DNA of 64,000 bases from Pyruvatibacter sp. HU-CL02332 (lineage in GTDB: Bacteria > Pseudomonadota > Alphaproteobacteria > CGMCC-115125): NCBI RefSeq assembly GCF_040362765.1, contig NZ_BAABWK010000001.1, positions 1,589,501 to 1,653,500 of the forward strand. The letters run 5' to 3'. Position numbers and translations under genes: made by a program. Under the pieces are notes generated by a model. The model made no database searches. It had not been told where the DNA came from and worked only from the letters and a program-made list of their open reading frames with translations. Of the stretch, positions 1 through 9,136 are shown in pieces; the stretch's first letter is position 1; every line of letters starts with the position of its first letter.

Positions 1-1
1 A

Positions 2-703
2 GACGGCCAATGCGTGCGCCTCGTACAGGGCGACATGGACCGCGCCACGGTATTCTCTGACACGCCCGCCGAGCAGGCCAAAGTCTTTGAGTCACAAGGC
101 TTTGAATGGCTGCATCTGGTCGATTTGAACGGTGCCTTTGAAGGCAAGCCGGTGAATGGGGCTGCGGTCGAGGACATTCTCAAAACCGTGTCCCTGCCGG
201 CTCAACTGGGCGGCGGCATCCGCTCGCTCGCACAGATCGAAGCCTGGCTCGACAAGGGCATTGCCCGCGTCATTCTCGGCACCGCAGCCCTGCGCGACCC
301 TGATCTGGTCAAGGAAGCCTGCAAGACATGGCCGGGCAAGATCGCCGTGGGCATTGATGCCAGGGACGGCTTTGTGGCCGTCGAAGGCTGGGCGGAGGTC
401 TCTGACATTCAAGCGCTTGATCTGGCAAAGCAGTTTGAGGACGCAGGCGTCGCCGCCATCATCTACACGGACATCGCCCGCGACGGCGCCATGCAAGGCA
501 TGAATGTCGAGGGCACAGCCCACCTCGCCAACTCAGTTGGCATACCCATCATCGCGTCGGGCGGCGTCACCAATCTGGATGATCTGCATGCCCTCAAGGC
601 CGCCAGGGCGCCGGGCATCGTCGGCGTGATTTCCGGCCGGGCAATCTATGATGGCCGTCTTGACCCGGCCCAGGCGCTTGCCTTGCTGAAGGATGCCGCA
701 TGA
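2..703 (+). CDS. hisA: HisA, phosphoribosyl isomerase (5' end cut by window edge)
   Basis: This is the ProFAR isomerase of histidine biosynthesis, a cytosolic TIM-barrel enzyme that converts ProFAR to PRFAR. The frame stays open to the window edge. Codons from base 2 read D-G-Q-C ahead of [14 protein letters not shown], which matches the usual HisA N-terminus (DLKDGxCVRLxQGD). The GTG at 14 is therefore internal, and roughly ten residues are missing to the left. Conserved stretches include HLVDLNGAF, the phosphate-binding QLGGGIR, and the C-terminal IASGGV. The stop overlaps the hisF start in an ATGA, so the two are translationally coupled. Identification is secure; only the true start is unseen. 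Confidence 0.96.
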   Translation, partial: DGQCVRLVQGDMDRATVFSDTPAEQAKVFESQGFEWLHLVDLNGAFEGKPVNGAAVEDILKTVSLPAQLGGGIRSLAQIEAWLDKGIARVILGTAALRDPDLVKEACKTWPGKIAVGIDARDGFVAVEGWAEVSDIQALDLAKQFEDAGVAAIIYTDIARDGAMQGMNVEGTAHLANSVGIPIIASGGVTNLDDLHALKAARAPGIVGVISGRAIYDGRLDPAQALALLKDAA

Positions 704-1473
704 GCCTCAAAGCCCGCGTCATTCCCTGTCTGGACGTGAAAGACGGCCGCGTCGTCAAAGGCGTGAACTTTGTCGATCTGCGTGATGCCGGCGACCCGGT
801 AGAGGCGGCAACGGCCTATGACGCCGCCGGTGCGGACGAGCTGTGCTTCCTCGATATCACCGCCAGCCATGAAAAACGCGGCACGCTGATTGACGTGGTG
901 CGTCGGACTGCCGAGCGCTGCTTCATGCCCCTGACCGTCGGCGGTGGTGTGCGAACGGTGGAAGATGTGCGCCAGTTGCTGCTGGCCGGCGCTGACAAGG
1001 TGGCGGTCAACACGGCGGCGGTGACAAATCCCGATTTTATCAAGGAAGCGGCCGAAAAATTCGGCTCCCAGTGCATTGTCGTGGCCATTGATGCCCGGCG
1101 GGTGTCAAAGGAGGGCGAGGCCGACAAATGGGAAATCTTCACCCATGGCGGTCGCACGGAAACCGGCATTGATGCAGTCGAATTTGCGCAGAAAATGGTC
1201 GAGCTGGGGGCAGGGGAGCTGCTCATCACCTCCATGGATCGCGACGGCACGCGCTCAGGCTTCGATGTGGCCCTGACCAGCGCCATTGCGGACAGGGTCC
1301 GCGTACCGGTGATTGCGTCCGGCGGTGTCGGAAATCTGGATCATCTGGTCGAAGGCGTCCGCGATGGACATGCCACAGGCGTGCTGGCGGCGTCGATTTT
1401 TCACTTCGGCGATCACACCGTCAGTGAAGCCAAGGCGCATATGGCGGAGCAAGGCGTCGCAGTACGACCCTGA
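700..1473 (+). CDS. hisF: HisF, imidazole glycerol phosphate synthase cyclase subunit
   Basis: This is the cyclase subunit of IGP synthase. It uses ammonia from HisH to convert PRFAR to IGP and AICAR. The protein is 257 aa, the normal family length. It starts with [16 protein letters not shown], whose Asp12 corresponds to the catalytic Asp11 of the family. The second catalytic Asp lies in VVAIDARR, near residue 130. Phosphate-binding glycines are seen in TVGGGVRT and IASGGVGN. It overlaps hisA by 4 bp. The expected next gene, hisE, comes only about 3.1 kb later. Confidence 0.97.
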   Translation: MSLKARVIPCLDVKDGRVVKGVNFVDLRDAGDPVEAATAYDAAGADELCFLDITASHEKRGTLIDVVRRTAERCFMPLTVGGGVRTVEDVRQLLLAGADKVAVNTAAVTNPDFIKEAAEKFGSQCIVVAIDARRVSKEGEADKWEIFTHGGRTETGIDAVEFAQKMVELGAGELLITSMDRDGTRSGFDVALTSAIADRVRVPVIASGGVGNLDHLVEGVRDGHATGVLAASIFHFGDHTVSEAKAHMAEQGVAVRP

Positions 1474-1515
1474 GCCTGCCCTTGCGTGACCAGAGCCGGC
1501 GCGCCATCTTTGGGC

Positions 1516-3234
1516 ATGTCTTCGGCCCGCAAAAATCCGACAAGTAAAACGTCAAAATCCAGCGCGCGCCAGGAAGCGCCCCGCGAAGCCCCCCGCGAGA
1601 TTGAGCTCGAGCTTGTGGTGGATCCACCAACACTGGCCCGCATTCGCAAGGCCGGGGCACTGTCGCGCCTGCCGATGGTCTTGGGATCAGCGCGCAGCAC
1701 GGTCCACAACCTCACCTCGTTGTACTGGGACACTCAAAATCATGCGCTGGCCCGCACCGGCATGGCGCTGCGCGTGCGGCGCGACGGGGGGCGGGTGGTG
1801 CAGGCCCTCAAGGCGGCGGACAGTCTGGGTCGATCGGGCGGTCTTGTTGCCAATCGGGCAGAAGATGAAGCCATGCGTCCAGCGGCGGATGCGTTTGCCC
1901 CGCCCGATCTGTCCTTGGTGGCGGATGAGCAGCTGCGGGCGCGCGCTGCTGCGGCCATAGGCAATGACGACCTGGTCCCGATTTTCGAAAGCGCCATCTC
2001 CCGCGTGGCGCGGGTGCTCAGAAGCTCTGGCAACGGGTCCTTTGAGGCGGCCCTTGATCTGGGCGAGGTGCGTCTGCCGCCGTCAGAGGATGGAACGCCG
2101 GGCCTGCGAACACCCATCTGCGAGATCGAGCTGGAGCACATCAGCGGGCCTGTCGAGACTCTGTTTGATGTGGCCCGGGCGCTGGCGGACAAGTACCCGA
2201 TCAAGGTCGGAACCGTCTCCAAAGTGGAGCGCGGGTTCGCTCTCGCTGCCCGGCGCAGCGGTCTCGATCATCCGCGCAAGGGCCCCTCGGTCAAGGCGGG
2301 TAGGTCTCCCGTCGAGCCCGGTATGACCACACACACAGCCTATGGTGCATTGCTGGCGCACTGCGCCCGTCAGATGGCAGCCAACCAGTCGGCCATCCTC
2401 ATCGACCAGAATTCGTCCGGCATCCATCAGATGCGGGTCGCCATGCGGCGCCTGAGGTCGGTCCATGCGGCATTCAAGCCGGTGCGGCCACCGTCGGGCA
2501 CCACGGAAGTCATCGAGCAGGTAAAGCGCATGTTCAGGCCGCTGGGAACGGCCCGTGATCTCGATATTTTCTGTACCGAAACAATGCCGACACTCCAAAA
2601 GGAGGCCGCTGGAGTAGGGCCGTCTCTGGTCCCCCTGGCGGCAGCAGCCCAAGAATTGCGCCGTGAGGCCTGGGCGCGCGCCATCCGCATTGTGGATGAC
2701 CGTACCTTCACCCACATGCTGCTGGAACTGGGCCATCTGAGCGCCACGGTGAGTGCACCGGACGACGGTAGTGCCACCTCGCCGGCCGCCACGAAAAAGG
2801 ATGCCTCGCTCGCACAGTTTGCAGTCTCCCGACTGGACCGGCGCTACCGCCAGGTGCTGACGCAGGCACGCGATCTAGAGACCATGGACGACGAGGCGCG
2901 CCATGATCTGCGCAAGCGCCTCAAGAGCCTACGATACGAGGCCGCGTTCTTCGCGCCGCTGTGGCCACGCAACCAGGTGAAGGCATTCATGAAGCCTTTG
3001 AAGCGGCTGCAGGATGAATTCGGGGCGATCAACGATGCCGCCACCGCAGCGTCAGTCGCTCGGCTTGCGGCAGACCGGATTGGCGGTGACCGCGCCCATG
3101 AAGCAGCGGGCTTTGTTGGAGGGTGGTATGCGGCCCGGGCTGATCTGGCTTTTCGGCAGGTGGTCGAAATATGGCCTTTCTTCGAGGAGCTGCCGCGGTT
3201 CTGGCAGACGGATCCGCACATAGACCCGAATTAG
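1516..3234 (+). CDS. CYTH-CHAD domain protein
   Basis: The protein is about 572 aa. An N-terminal CYTH (triphosphate tunnel) domain spans roughly residues 25-230. A C-terminal CHAD domain spans roughly residues 265-560. CHAD helices carry the conserved basic/His motifs IHQMRVAMRRLRS, ARDLDIF and HDLRKRLKSLRYE. CYTH-CHAD proteins are usually inorganic triphosphatases, and CHAD binds polyphosphate; that is family knowledge. In the CYTH signature ExExK, this protein reads EIELE, so the lysine is replaced by Glu, while GMALRVRRDG downstream is intact. I chose the ATG at 1516; an in-frame GTG at 1486 would add ten residues, and neither has a strong ribosome site. The gene sits inside the his cluster. 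Confidence 0.9.
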   Translation: MSSARKNPTSKTSKSSARQEAPREAPREIELELVVDPPTLARIRKAGALSRLPMVLGSARSTVHNLTSLYWDTQNHALARTGMALRVRRDGGRVVQALKAADSLGRSGGLVANRAEDEAMRPAADAFAPPDLSLVADEQLRARAAAAIGNDDLVPIFESAISRVARVLRSSGNGSFEAALDLGEVRLPPSEDGTPGLRTPICEIELEHISGPVETLFDVARALADKYPIKVGTVSKVERGFALAARRSGLDHPRKGPSVKAGRSPVEPGMTTHTAYGALLAHCARQMAANQSAILIDQNSSGIHQMRVAMRRLRSVHAAFKPVRPPSGTTEVIEQVKRMFRPLGTARDLDIFCTETMPTLQKEAAGVGPSLVPLAAAAQELRREAWARAIRIVDDRTFTHMLLELGHLSATVSAPDDGSATSPAATKKDASLAQFAVSRLDRRYRQVLTQARDLETMDDEARHDLRKRLKSLRYEAAFFAPLWPRNQVKAFMKPLKRLQDEFGAINDAATAASVARLAADRIGGDRAHEAAGFVGGWYAARADLAFRQVVEIWPFFEELPRFWQTDPHIDPN

Positions 3235-3278
3235 AGACAATTTGAGTGATTTGATGCGGGCGCATTTAACGCGTGTGG

Positions 3279-4490
3279 ATGCATAAGGAAGGTGACGCGA
3301 TCCCGAAACCTTCCAACTCCGTGGACCCCCACATGGCCGACGCCGCCGCACAGACTGCCACAAACCCGCCGCAGGCCGCCGTAAAGCCAGCGGATCAGGC
3401 TGAAATCTCGGCCGGCGTGGGGGATATGCTGGACTCGCTCACCCACAAGAGCCGGGCTCCGGAAATTGCGCCTGGCACCCGGATTGAGCTGGAGCTTCTC
3501 AAGGCGCTCAATGCGCTGCACATCAAATACATCAATGGCGTGCGCGGTGGCCGCAAGATGATCCTGCGCGCCTGCGACCTGTCAAAACTCGATCTTTCAG
3601 GCATGAACCTGGAGGGCGCCGACCTCATGGGCTGCTCATTTCGTGGCGCGCGCCTTGAAACCACACGGCTATGCCACGCCAATCTTTTCGGAGCCGATTT
3701 CAGCCGCGCAAACCTGACTGATGCAGACTTTGAACGCGCTGACATGCGCGGCGTGTGTCTTGATGAAGCCAATCTGAGCTACGCCAATCTTGCCCAGGCC
3801 GATCTGCGGGCCGGGCGGGTGATTGACGCGGAAGAAGCGGCGGACCGGCCGGATTCCGGCGTTGTTTCGATGATCGGTGCCATGCTGCGCGAAACGGACC
3901 TGACTGAGGTCCGCATGAAAGAAGCAGACCTGACTGAGGCGCGGATTGTGTCTGCGCGCATGGTGCAAACCGACGCTCGGCAGGTATCCTTCAAACGTGC
4001 TCAGCTCAAAGGGGTTGATATGCATGGTGCACAGCTGGCGGATGCCGACTTTGACGGCGCCAGCGTCGACCGCGCCAGTCGAATGAGTGCCAATTTGATG
4101 CGGTCTGGGAACATTGCCGCCCTCCCGTCCAAAAGTCTGATTGATGAAAAGCTGGCGCTCCATGAGCGCTGGGTCAAAAGTGACGGAAAACTGGGAACCC
4201 GAGGTGATTTCACCGGCCAGGACCTGTCCGGAATGAATCTGTCGCGCCGCATGTTGGCCGCCGCCATTCTCAAGGATGCGATCCTTTTGGACGCCAATCT
4301 GATGGGCAGCCGACTTGCCGCTGCAGATCTTTCCGGCGCCAATCTCGGCGGAGCCAAACTTGATAAGGCGGATCTGCGCGGCGCAGACCTGCGTGGTACC
4401 TGCACCCGAGGTGCGGCCATGGGCGACGCCAAATCCGGTGAACTCGTTGGAACCGGCCTGCGGACCCGCACGGCAGAACCAGACGCCTAA
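3279..4490 (+). CDS. Pentapeptide-repeat protein
   Basis: The protein is about 403 aa with no signal peptide. An N-terminal Ala/Pro-rich linker leads to a short helical segment (LELLKALNALHIKYING). Three blocks of A(D/N)LxX pentapeptide repeats follow, roughly residues 95-175, 205-265 and 310-375; examples are LSGMNLEGADLMG and LSGANLGGAKLDKADLRGADLRG. Between blocks two and three lies an ordinary segment, LALHERWVKSDGK. Such repeats form right-handed quadrilateral beta-helices. No specific function can be assigned. The start is uncertain: GTG 3273, ATG 3279 and ATG 3333 are all in frame without a clear ribosome site. It lies between the CYTH-CHAD gene and hisE. Confidence 0.88.
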   Translation: MHKEGDAIPKPSNSVDPHMADAAAQTATNPPQAAVKPADQAEISAGVGDMLDSLTHKSRAPEIAPGTRIELELLKALNALHIKYINGVRGGRKMILRACDLSKLDLSGMNLEGADLMGCSFRGARLETTRLCHANLFGADFSRANLTDADFERADMRGVCLDEANLSYANLAQADLRAGRVIDAEEAADRPDSGVVSMIGAMLRETDLTEVRMKEADLTEARIVSARMVQTDARQVSFKRAQLKGVDMHGAQLADADFDGASVDRASRMSANLMRSGNIAALPSKSLIDEKLALHERWVKSDGKLGTRGDFTGQDLSGMNLSRRMLAAAILKDAILLDANLMGSRLAAADLSGANLGGAKLDKADLRGADLRGTCTRGAAMGDAKSGELVGTGLRTRTAEPDA

Positions 4491-4598
4491 AGCCGCTGTT
4501 TTCTAGGGCCGTAACGGCGAGTTGGCAGCCTATCCGCAAATCTGGTAGGCCTGCGCGGCAGGCAAAAGCCTGTGTCTCGACCCAATACAGGCGTTTGA

Positions 4599-4958
4599 AT
4601 GTCCAATTCCAAACAATCTGCAGGCAACCCGAAGGCAGGAACGGAAGTTCTTGATCGCCTGGCTGCGTCCATTGCCTCCCGCAAGGGTGCGGATGCGTCG
4701 GAGAGCTATACAGCCAAGCTGCTGAGCCGTGGCATTGAAAAATGCGCACAAAAGCTGGGTGAAGAGGCCGTTGAGACGGTCATCGCTGCGGCGTCACGCG
4801 ACAAGCCTGAGGCGGTCAAGGAAAGTGCAGACGTGCTCTATCACCTGCTGGTGCTCTGGGCGGCCCTGGATATTGACCCCAGTGAGGTCTATGGCGAGCT
4901 TGCCAATCGCGAAGGCACGTCGGGCATCGCTGAAAAAGCCAGCCGCAAGAAGTCCTGA
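4599..4958 (+). CDS. hisE: HisE, phosphoribosyl-ATP pyrophosphatase
   Basis: HisE performs the second step of histidine biosynthesis, hydrolysing PR-ATP to PR-AMP and pyrophosphate. The 119-aa product shows the all-alpha MazG-like fold motifs KLGEEAVETVIAA and ESADVLYHLLVLW, which supply the metal-binding acidic residues. The preceding 108 bp contain a small hairpin (GCCTGC/GCAGGC) but no obvious terminator. The HIT gene starts 5 bp downstream, so they are probably cotranscribed. This is a stand-alone HisE, not fused to HisI. Confidence 0.95.
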   Translation: MSNSKQSAGNPKAGTEVLDRLAASIASRKGADASESYTAKLLSRGIEKCAQKLGEEAVETVIAAASRDKPEAVKESADVLYHLLVLWAALDIDPSEVYGELANREGTSGIAEKASRKKS

Positions 4959-4963
4959 CCGCC

Positions 4964-5359
4964 ATGGCTGAGCCCTACGATCACGACAACATCTTCGCCA
5001 AGATCCTGCGCGATGAGATCCCGTGCAAACGTGTCTATGAAGACCCGTTTGCCCTGGCGTTCCATGACATCAACCCGCAGGCACCCGTCCATGTGCTGGT
5101 TATTCCCAAGGCCCCCTATGTGAGCCTTGATGACTTTCTGGCTGAGGCAACCGACCCCCAGATCACCGGTTTCTTTCGGGCTGTGGGAAAGGTTTCACGT
5201 GCTTTGGGACTCGCTGAGAGCGAAGGCGGACAGGGATTTCGCGCCCTGGCCAATGCCGGCGGGGACGCCCATCAGGACGTCCCGCACCTGCATGTGCATC
5301 TGTTCGGCGGCAAGCCACTGGGGCCAATGCTCGCCAAACAGCCGGAATCCCCAAAATGA
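4964..5359 (+). CDS. HIT family (HinT-like) nucleotide hydrolase
   Basis: This is a 131-aa histidine-triad protein. The signature HLHVHLFGG (HxHxHxx) lies near the C-terminus and supplies the nucleophilic histidine for nucleoside phosphoramidate or AMP-lysine hydrolysis. The N-terminal DNIFAKILRDEIPCKRVYED and the central HVLVIPKAPY are typical of the HinT branch. It follows hisE by 5 bp, an arrangement common in Alphaproteobacteria. The physiological substrate cannot be told from sequence. Confidence 0.94.
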   Translation: MAEPYDHDNIFAKILRDEIPCKRVYEDPFALAFHDINPQAPVHVLVIPKAPYVSLDDFLAEATDPQITGFFRAVGKVSRALGLAESEGGQGFRALANAGGDAHQDVPHLHVHLFGGKPLGPMLAKQPESPK

Positions 5360-5495
5360 CTCGCTAATCGCGAAGGCTTACGGGGCCTAAGGATTCACGA
5401 AACCATTCATTCCGGGGCCGGAATTAGCAAGATTCGCGATCTGCTATCGGCGCAGGCCTTGGAAGATTCACAGGCTCTTCTGGTTTGGTGTGAGC

Positions 5496-6488
5496 TTAGA
5501 GCCCTTTTGACGCCACTAGCTCGGCCAAAGCCACTTCCGGACGCGGGCCCATATGCGAAATCACTTCCGAAGCGCAGATCGAGCCCATGCGGCCGCATTC
5601 AACCGGGGACCGACCGGTTGACCAGCCAAACATGAAGCCCGCGGCAAACTGATCACCGGCACCGGTGGTGTCCACCAGCGCAGATGGCTTGTCTGCATCG
5701 ACCACATGAACCTCGCCATCGACCACGATCACTGACCCGGCAGCGGAACGGGTGAGGGCGGCCACCCGGGCCTCGCCACGGACCGCCTGAAGGGCCTCGT
5801 CAAAGGTGTCGACCTGATAGAGCGACATGATCTCGGCTTCATTGGCAAACAGGATGTCCACATTGCCCTTCACCAGATCGCGGAACTCGTCGCGGTAGCG
5901 ATCAACGCAGAAGGAGTCAGACAGCGTGAGAGCAACCTGGCGCTCTGCGTCATGGGCTGCTTTGGCAGCCTTCAGGAAAGCTTCCTTCGCAGCCGGCGGG
6001 TCCCACAGATAGCCTTCGAGATAGGTAATGGCTGACCGGGAGATGACTTCCACGTCCACATCGTCCGGCGTCAGGTCCTGAGCGGCACCCAGATAGGTGC
6101 TCATGGACCGTTCTGCGTCAGGCGACACCACAATCAGGCAACGCCCTGTCGCCGGGCCGCGATCCGCAGCGGATGTGTCAAAAGCGACACCAAGGGAGCG
6201 AATATCGTGGGTAAAGGCCGTGCCCAGCTGGTCATTGCGGACTTTGCCGATGAAAGCAGCCTTGCCGCCCAAAGAGCCGACCCCGGCAATCGTATTGGCA
6301 GCAGAGCCACCTGAAACCTGCACGGTCTGGCCAAGGGCGTCATACAGCTCCGTCGCGCGGGCTTCATCCACCAGCGTCATCGCGCCTTTTTCAATGCCAT
6401 TGGCGACCAGGAACGTGTCTTCTGCATGGGCCAGAACATCGACAATTGCGTTGCCAAGTCCGACAACGTGAAACTCAGGGGCGCTCAT
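5496..6488 (-). CDS. PfkB-family sugar kinase, adenosine-kinase-like
   Basis: The protein is 330 aa and of the ribokinase/PfkB fold. The N-terminal VVGLGNAIVDVLA and the VSGGSAANTIAGV segment match the first PfkB signature. The second signature reads DTTGAGDQFAAGF, with the catalytic base Asp at residue 279 inside the anion-hole GAGD. Overall it resembles the alphaproteobacterial adenosine kinases, which phosphorylate adenosine or a related nucleoside with ATP; the exact substrate is inferred. It converges on the HIT gene, and its upstream region is shared with the divergent EI24 gene. Confidence 0.9.
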   Translation of the reverse strand: MSAPEFHVVGLGNAIVDVLAHAEDTFLVANGIEKGAMTLVDEARATELYDALGQTVQVSGGSAANTIAGVGSLGGKAAFIGKVRNDQLGTAFTHDIRSLGVAFDTSAADRGPATGRCLIVVSPDAERSMSTYLGAAQDLTPDDVDVEVISRSAITYLEGYLWDPPAAKEAFLKAAKAAHDAERQVALTLSDSFCVDRYRDEFRDLVKGNVDILFANEAEIMSLYQVDTFDEALQAVRGEARVAALTRSAAGSVIVVDGEVHVVDADKPSALVDTTGAGDQFAAGFMFGWSTGRSPVECGRMGSICASEVISHMGPRPEVALAELVASKGL

Positions 6489-6671
6489 CAGCCAAACTCA
6501 CTTGTTGCGATAGGTGGGAATACCGGTCTGTCAGAACACCTGCGCCATCGCGCTCGGGCTCTGCATCCAGCAGGTATGAAAGGAGCGCGACTATAGAATC
6601 CGGATCATGCCCGCGCCACCACCAAAAGGCGCGCCTTTTGCCCTGCCTTTTACATGCCCAAAAGATGAGGC

Positions 6672-7370
6672 ATGGTGCGCTTCATGATCGGCGCATTCGG
6701 TAAAACCCTCTCCCAGATTTTCTCCAAACCCTTCCGCAGCATCCTGTGGCGGTCGCTTGGCATGACCCTGCTGTTGCTGGTCACCCTTGGCGCGGTGGGC
6801 CTGTGGGGCACCGGCTACATCCCAAATCTGGGCATCGGCTGGGCCGACACGATCATTGATGTGCTTATAGACGCTGCCGTCATCGTTGGGCTCATCTTTC
6901 TGGTGATCCCGGTGACCGCCATCTTCATCCCGCTATTCCTGGACGAAGTCGGGCAGGCGGTGGAAGAACGGCACTTTCCTGCCAGTATCGGACCCCGAAA
7001 GCAGGGCATCATTGAAGGCCTGTGGCTGGGTATCAAGGGCCTGTTCGTGCTTCTAGCGGTCAACCTGGTGGCGTTGCCGCTTGTCTTCCTGTTGCCAGGC
7101 CTCGGCTTTGTGATCTTTCTGGTCGTGAACGGATTTTTGCTGGGCCGCGAATTTTTCGAAGCAGCTGCGGTCCGCCACTACCCCCCGGCGCAGATCAAGC
7201 AGCTGCGCAAACGCCATTCTGGCCGGGTATTTATCGCCGGCATGGCAGTTGCGGCATTACTTGCCATCCCGATTGTCAATATTCTCGTGCCCCTGTTCGG
7301 TACTGCCTTTATGGTGCACGTGCTTCAGGGGGTGATGACGCGGGACGCGACACTTACGCCCGCCGCCTGA
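6672..7370 (+). CDS. EI24-domain (CysZ-like) membrane protein
   Basis: The 232-aa integral membrane protein has about four to five hydrophobic segments: residues around 28-48, 70-95, 118-150 and 190-220. The layout, with the conserved NGFLLGREFFEAAAVRH stretch, fits the EI24 family (PF07264), which includes the sulfate permease CysZ. I do not assign sulfate transport, since no cys genes are nearby. The ATG at 6672 follows a purine-rich GATGAGG. A lipoprotein gene follows 32 bp later and is likely cotranscribed. Confidence 0.82.
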   Translation: MVRFMIGAFGKTLSQIFSKPFRSILWRSLGMTLLLLVTLGAVGLWGTGYIPNLGIGWADTIIDVLIDAAVIVGLIFLVIPVTAIFIPLFLDEVGQAVEERHFPASIGPRKQGIIEGLWLGIKGLFVLLAVNLVALPLVFLLPGLGFVIFLVVNGFLLGREFFEAAAVRHYPPAQIKQLRKRHSGRVFIAGMAVAALLAIPIVNILVPLFGTAFMVHVLQGVMTRDATLTPAA

Positions 7371-7402
7371 CGGTCAGCCTGACCATCTATTGGGAACAAA
7401 AA

Positions 7403-7816
7403 ATGCGATCCAAACCGCTTACAGCCCCCAAAACCATCAAGTCGCTAGCCGTGGTTCTGCTCACCGCCGGATTTCTGGCGGCCTGCGCTCCGCAACCCGG
7501 TGTCGGGCAATCAACCCTGGTCAGCCCCACACCTCAGCGCACAGTAGTATTACGCCAGGCCCCTGATCCCAAAAGCCTCATCGGTGTAACGCCGCAGGCG
7601 GTGGAGCAGCAGCTGGGTGCTCCCGCCTTCGACGGCAGCGACGGCGAAGCGCGCATCTGGCGCTACTCAGGCAGCAACTGCGCTTTGCTTGTCGTTTTCT
7701 ATCCAGAAGCGGACGGGAGCATAAAATCCACCCACCTGGATGCGCGTCGTCTGCAGGGAGGCTCGACCCCTATCGAGCCGTGCCTGCGTGAAGTGGTCAA
7801 CGCGCCCCGCGCCTAA
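7403..7816 (+). CDS. Small lipoprotein of unknown function
   Basis: The product is 137 aa. A basic N-terminus (MRSKPLTAPKTIK) leads into a hydrophobic stretch and the lipobox FLAAC with the lipidated Cys near residue 25, so it should be exported and lipidated. The mature part has DPKSLIGVTPQAVEQQLGAPAFDGSDGEARIWRYSG, a helix-turn followed by beta-strands reminiscent of the SmpA/BamE fold, though I would not name it so. The start at ATG 7403 is preceded by TGGGAACA. The stop overlaps the nth stop on the other strand by 4 bp. Confidence 0.8.
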   Translation: MRSKPLTAPKTIKSLAVVLLTAGFLAACAPQPGVGQSTLVSPTPQRTVVLRQAPDPKSLIGVTPQAVEQQLGAPAFDGSDGEARIWRYSGSNCALLVVFYPEADGSIKSTHLDARRLQGGSTPIEPCLREVVNAPRA

Positions 7817-8514
7817 GACCCGGCTTTGGGTATTGCCTTGGCTTTAGTTTTCGTCTTGGTTTTTGGCTTTGGTGCAGTTTCAGCTGTCGTCTTGCCTTTG
7901 AAGCTGCACAGATCGGCCACATAGCAGGATGGACATTCCGGTTTGCGCGCCTTGCAGATGTAGCGCCCATGCAGAATGAGCCAGTGATGGGCGTGCTGCA
8001 TGTAGGGTTTGGGAATCCGCTTGAGCAGCTTGAGCTCAACTTCCAGCGGGGTTTTGCCCGGCGCTAGCCCCAGCCGGTTGGACAAACGGAATATGTGCGT
8101 GTCCACGGCCATGGTGTCTTCGCCGAACGCCACATTAAGCACCACATTGGCCGTCTTGCGGCCAACGCCCGGCAACGCCTCCAGCGCCTCCCGGTCCCTG
8201 GGGACTTCGCCCCCATGTTGTGAGATGAGTTGTTGCGACAGGGCGATCACATTCTTGGCCTTGTTGCGATAAAGCCCGATTGTCTTGATGTAGTCGCGCA
8301 CCTTTGCTTCGCCGAGCGCAACGATCTGTTCAGGCGTATCAGCAACCGCAAACAACGGTCCCGTGGCCTTGTTGACGCCGATGTCCGTTGCCTGGGCAGA
8401 CAGCACCACCGCCACCAGCAAGGTGTAGGTGCTGGAGTACTCAAGTTCAGTTTCGGGGTTGGGGCTCTTTTCCTGAAAGCGGCGGAAAAGCTCTTCGCGT
8501 ATGGCTGGTTTCAT
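7813..8514 (-). CDS. nth: Endonuclease III (DNA glycosylase/AP lyase)
   Basis: This is the base-excision repair enzyme for oxidised pyrimidines. With the start at 8514 (MKPAIREELF) the product is 233 aa, and its key residues fall at the E. coli numbers. The helix-hairpin-helix LPGVGRKTA carries catalytic Lys120. Asp138 lies in MAVDTH. The [4Fe-4S] ligands are Cys187, Cys194, Cys197 and Cys203 (C-x6-C-x2-C-x5-C). Upstream in-frame codons to 8577 are not family-like and were not used. A C-terminal tail of about 25 residues, rich in Lys, Thr and Pro (PKPKTKTKTKAK), exceeds the E. coli length and may add nonspecific DNA contact. Confidence 0.96.
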   Translation of the reverse strand: MKPAIREELFRRFQEKSPNPETELEYSSTYTLLVAVVLSAQATDIGVNKATGPLFAVADTPEQIVALGEAKVRDYIKTIGLYRNKAKNVIALSQQLISQHGGEVPRDREALEALPGVGRKTANVVLNVAFGEDTMAVDTHIFRLSNRLGLAPGKTPLEVELKLLKRIPKPYMQHAHHWLILHGRYICKARKPECPSCYVADLCSFKGKTTAETAPKPKTKTKTKAKAIPKAGS

Positions 8515-8618
8515 GGGGCCGGACTTTACCTCATGCCTGCGATGGGACCACGCGCAATTTGCGTCATCTGGCCGCATCGCCTTGGCAGCACCCCGCCTGC
8601 CGCTCTAGCTTCTTACTC

Positions 8619-9131
8619 ATGACCGGTGACCAACAAGAACACGTCTTCTTTGATGCTGTGCTGCATCCCCATCGCTCCCTGCCGCCCAAAGGGTTTCTGG
8701 CGGTAATGGTTGCGATCGGCATCATCAGCTTTGTTGCAGGTGGAGCGTTCCTGCTGATGGGCGCGTGGCCGGTATTTGGGTTCTTCGGTCTTGATGTGGC
8801 GCTGATCTATTTCGCATTCCGCATGAACTATCGCTCCGGGCGTGTGGTCGAGCATGTGCGGCTGACTGACAAGTCCCTGACCATTGAGCGCGTGCACCCG
8901 TCTGGCAAGGCTCAGCACTGGCGGCTGGAGCCCACCTGGGCGCAGGCGCGCATGACGGTGACGGCGCGTGGCCGCACCCTGCGTCTCAAATCCCGGGAGA
9001 CCTGGGTCGAGATCGGCAAGTTCATGCCGGAAGAAGAACGCGAAAGTTTTGCCGACGCGTTCACTGCAGCCCAAGTCCGACGTCGCGACAACATCGGACT
9101 GCTGGGTGCAGAAAACGTGCAGCTCACCTGA
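8619..9131 (+). CDS. DUF2244 membrane protein
   Basis: The protein is 170 aa. Two adjacent hydrophobic segments at about residues 27-47 and 49-68 form a hairpin. A soluble C-terminal part follows, with RVVEHVRLTDKSLTIERV, AQHWRLEPTWAQ and WVEIGKFMPEEER. This matches the DUF2244 family (PF10003), common in Alphaproteobacteria beside nth or cytochrome oxidase genes; its function is not established. The ATG at 8619 is the first Met that gives the family N-terminus. The gene diverges from nth and converges on gpmA, 5 bp away. Confidence 0.85.
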   Translation: MTGDQQEHVFFDAVLHPHRSLPPKGFLAVMVAIGIISFVAGGAFLLMGAWPVFGFFGLDVALIYFAFRMNYRSGRVVEHVRLTDKSLTIERVHPSGKAQHWRLEPTWAQARMTVTARGRTLRLKSRETWVEIGKFMPEEERESFADAFTAAQVRRRDNIGLLGAENVQLT

Positions 9132-9136
9132 GCGGC

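Noticed and set aside
5431-5451. ATTCCGG/CCGGAAT hairpin as terminator between the HIT gene and the sugar kinase
   Set aside because: The loop is only two bases and no T-tract follows on either strand.
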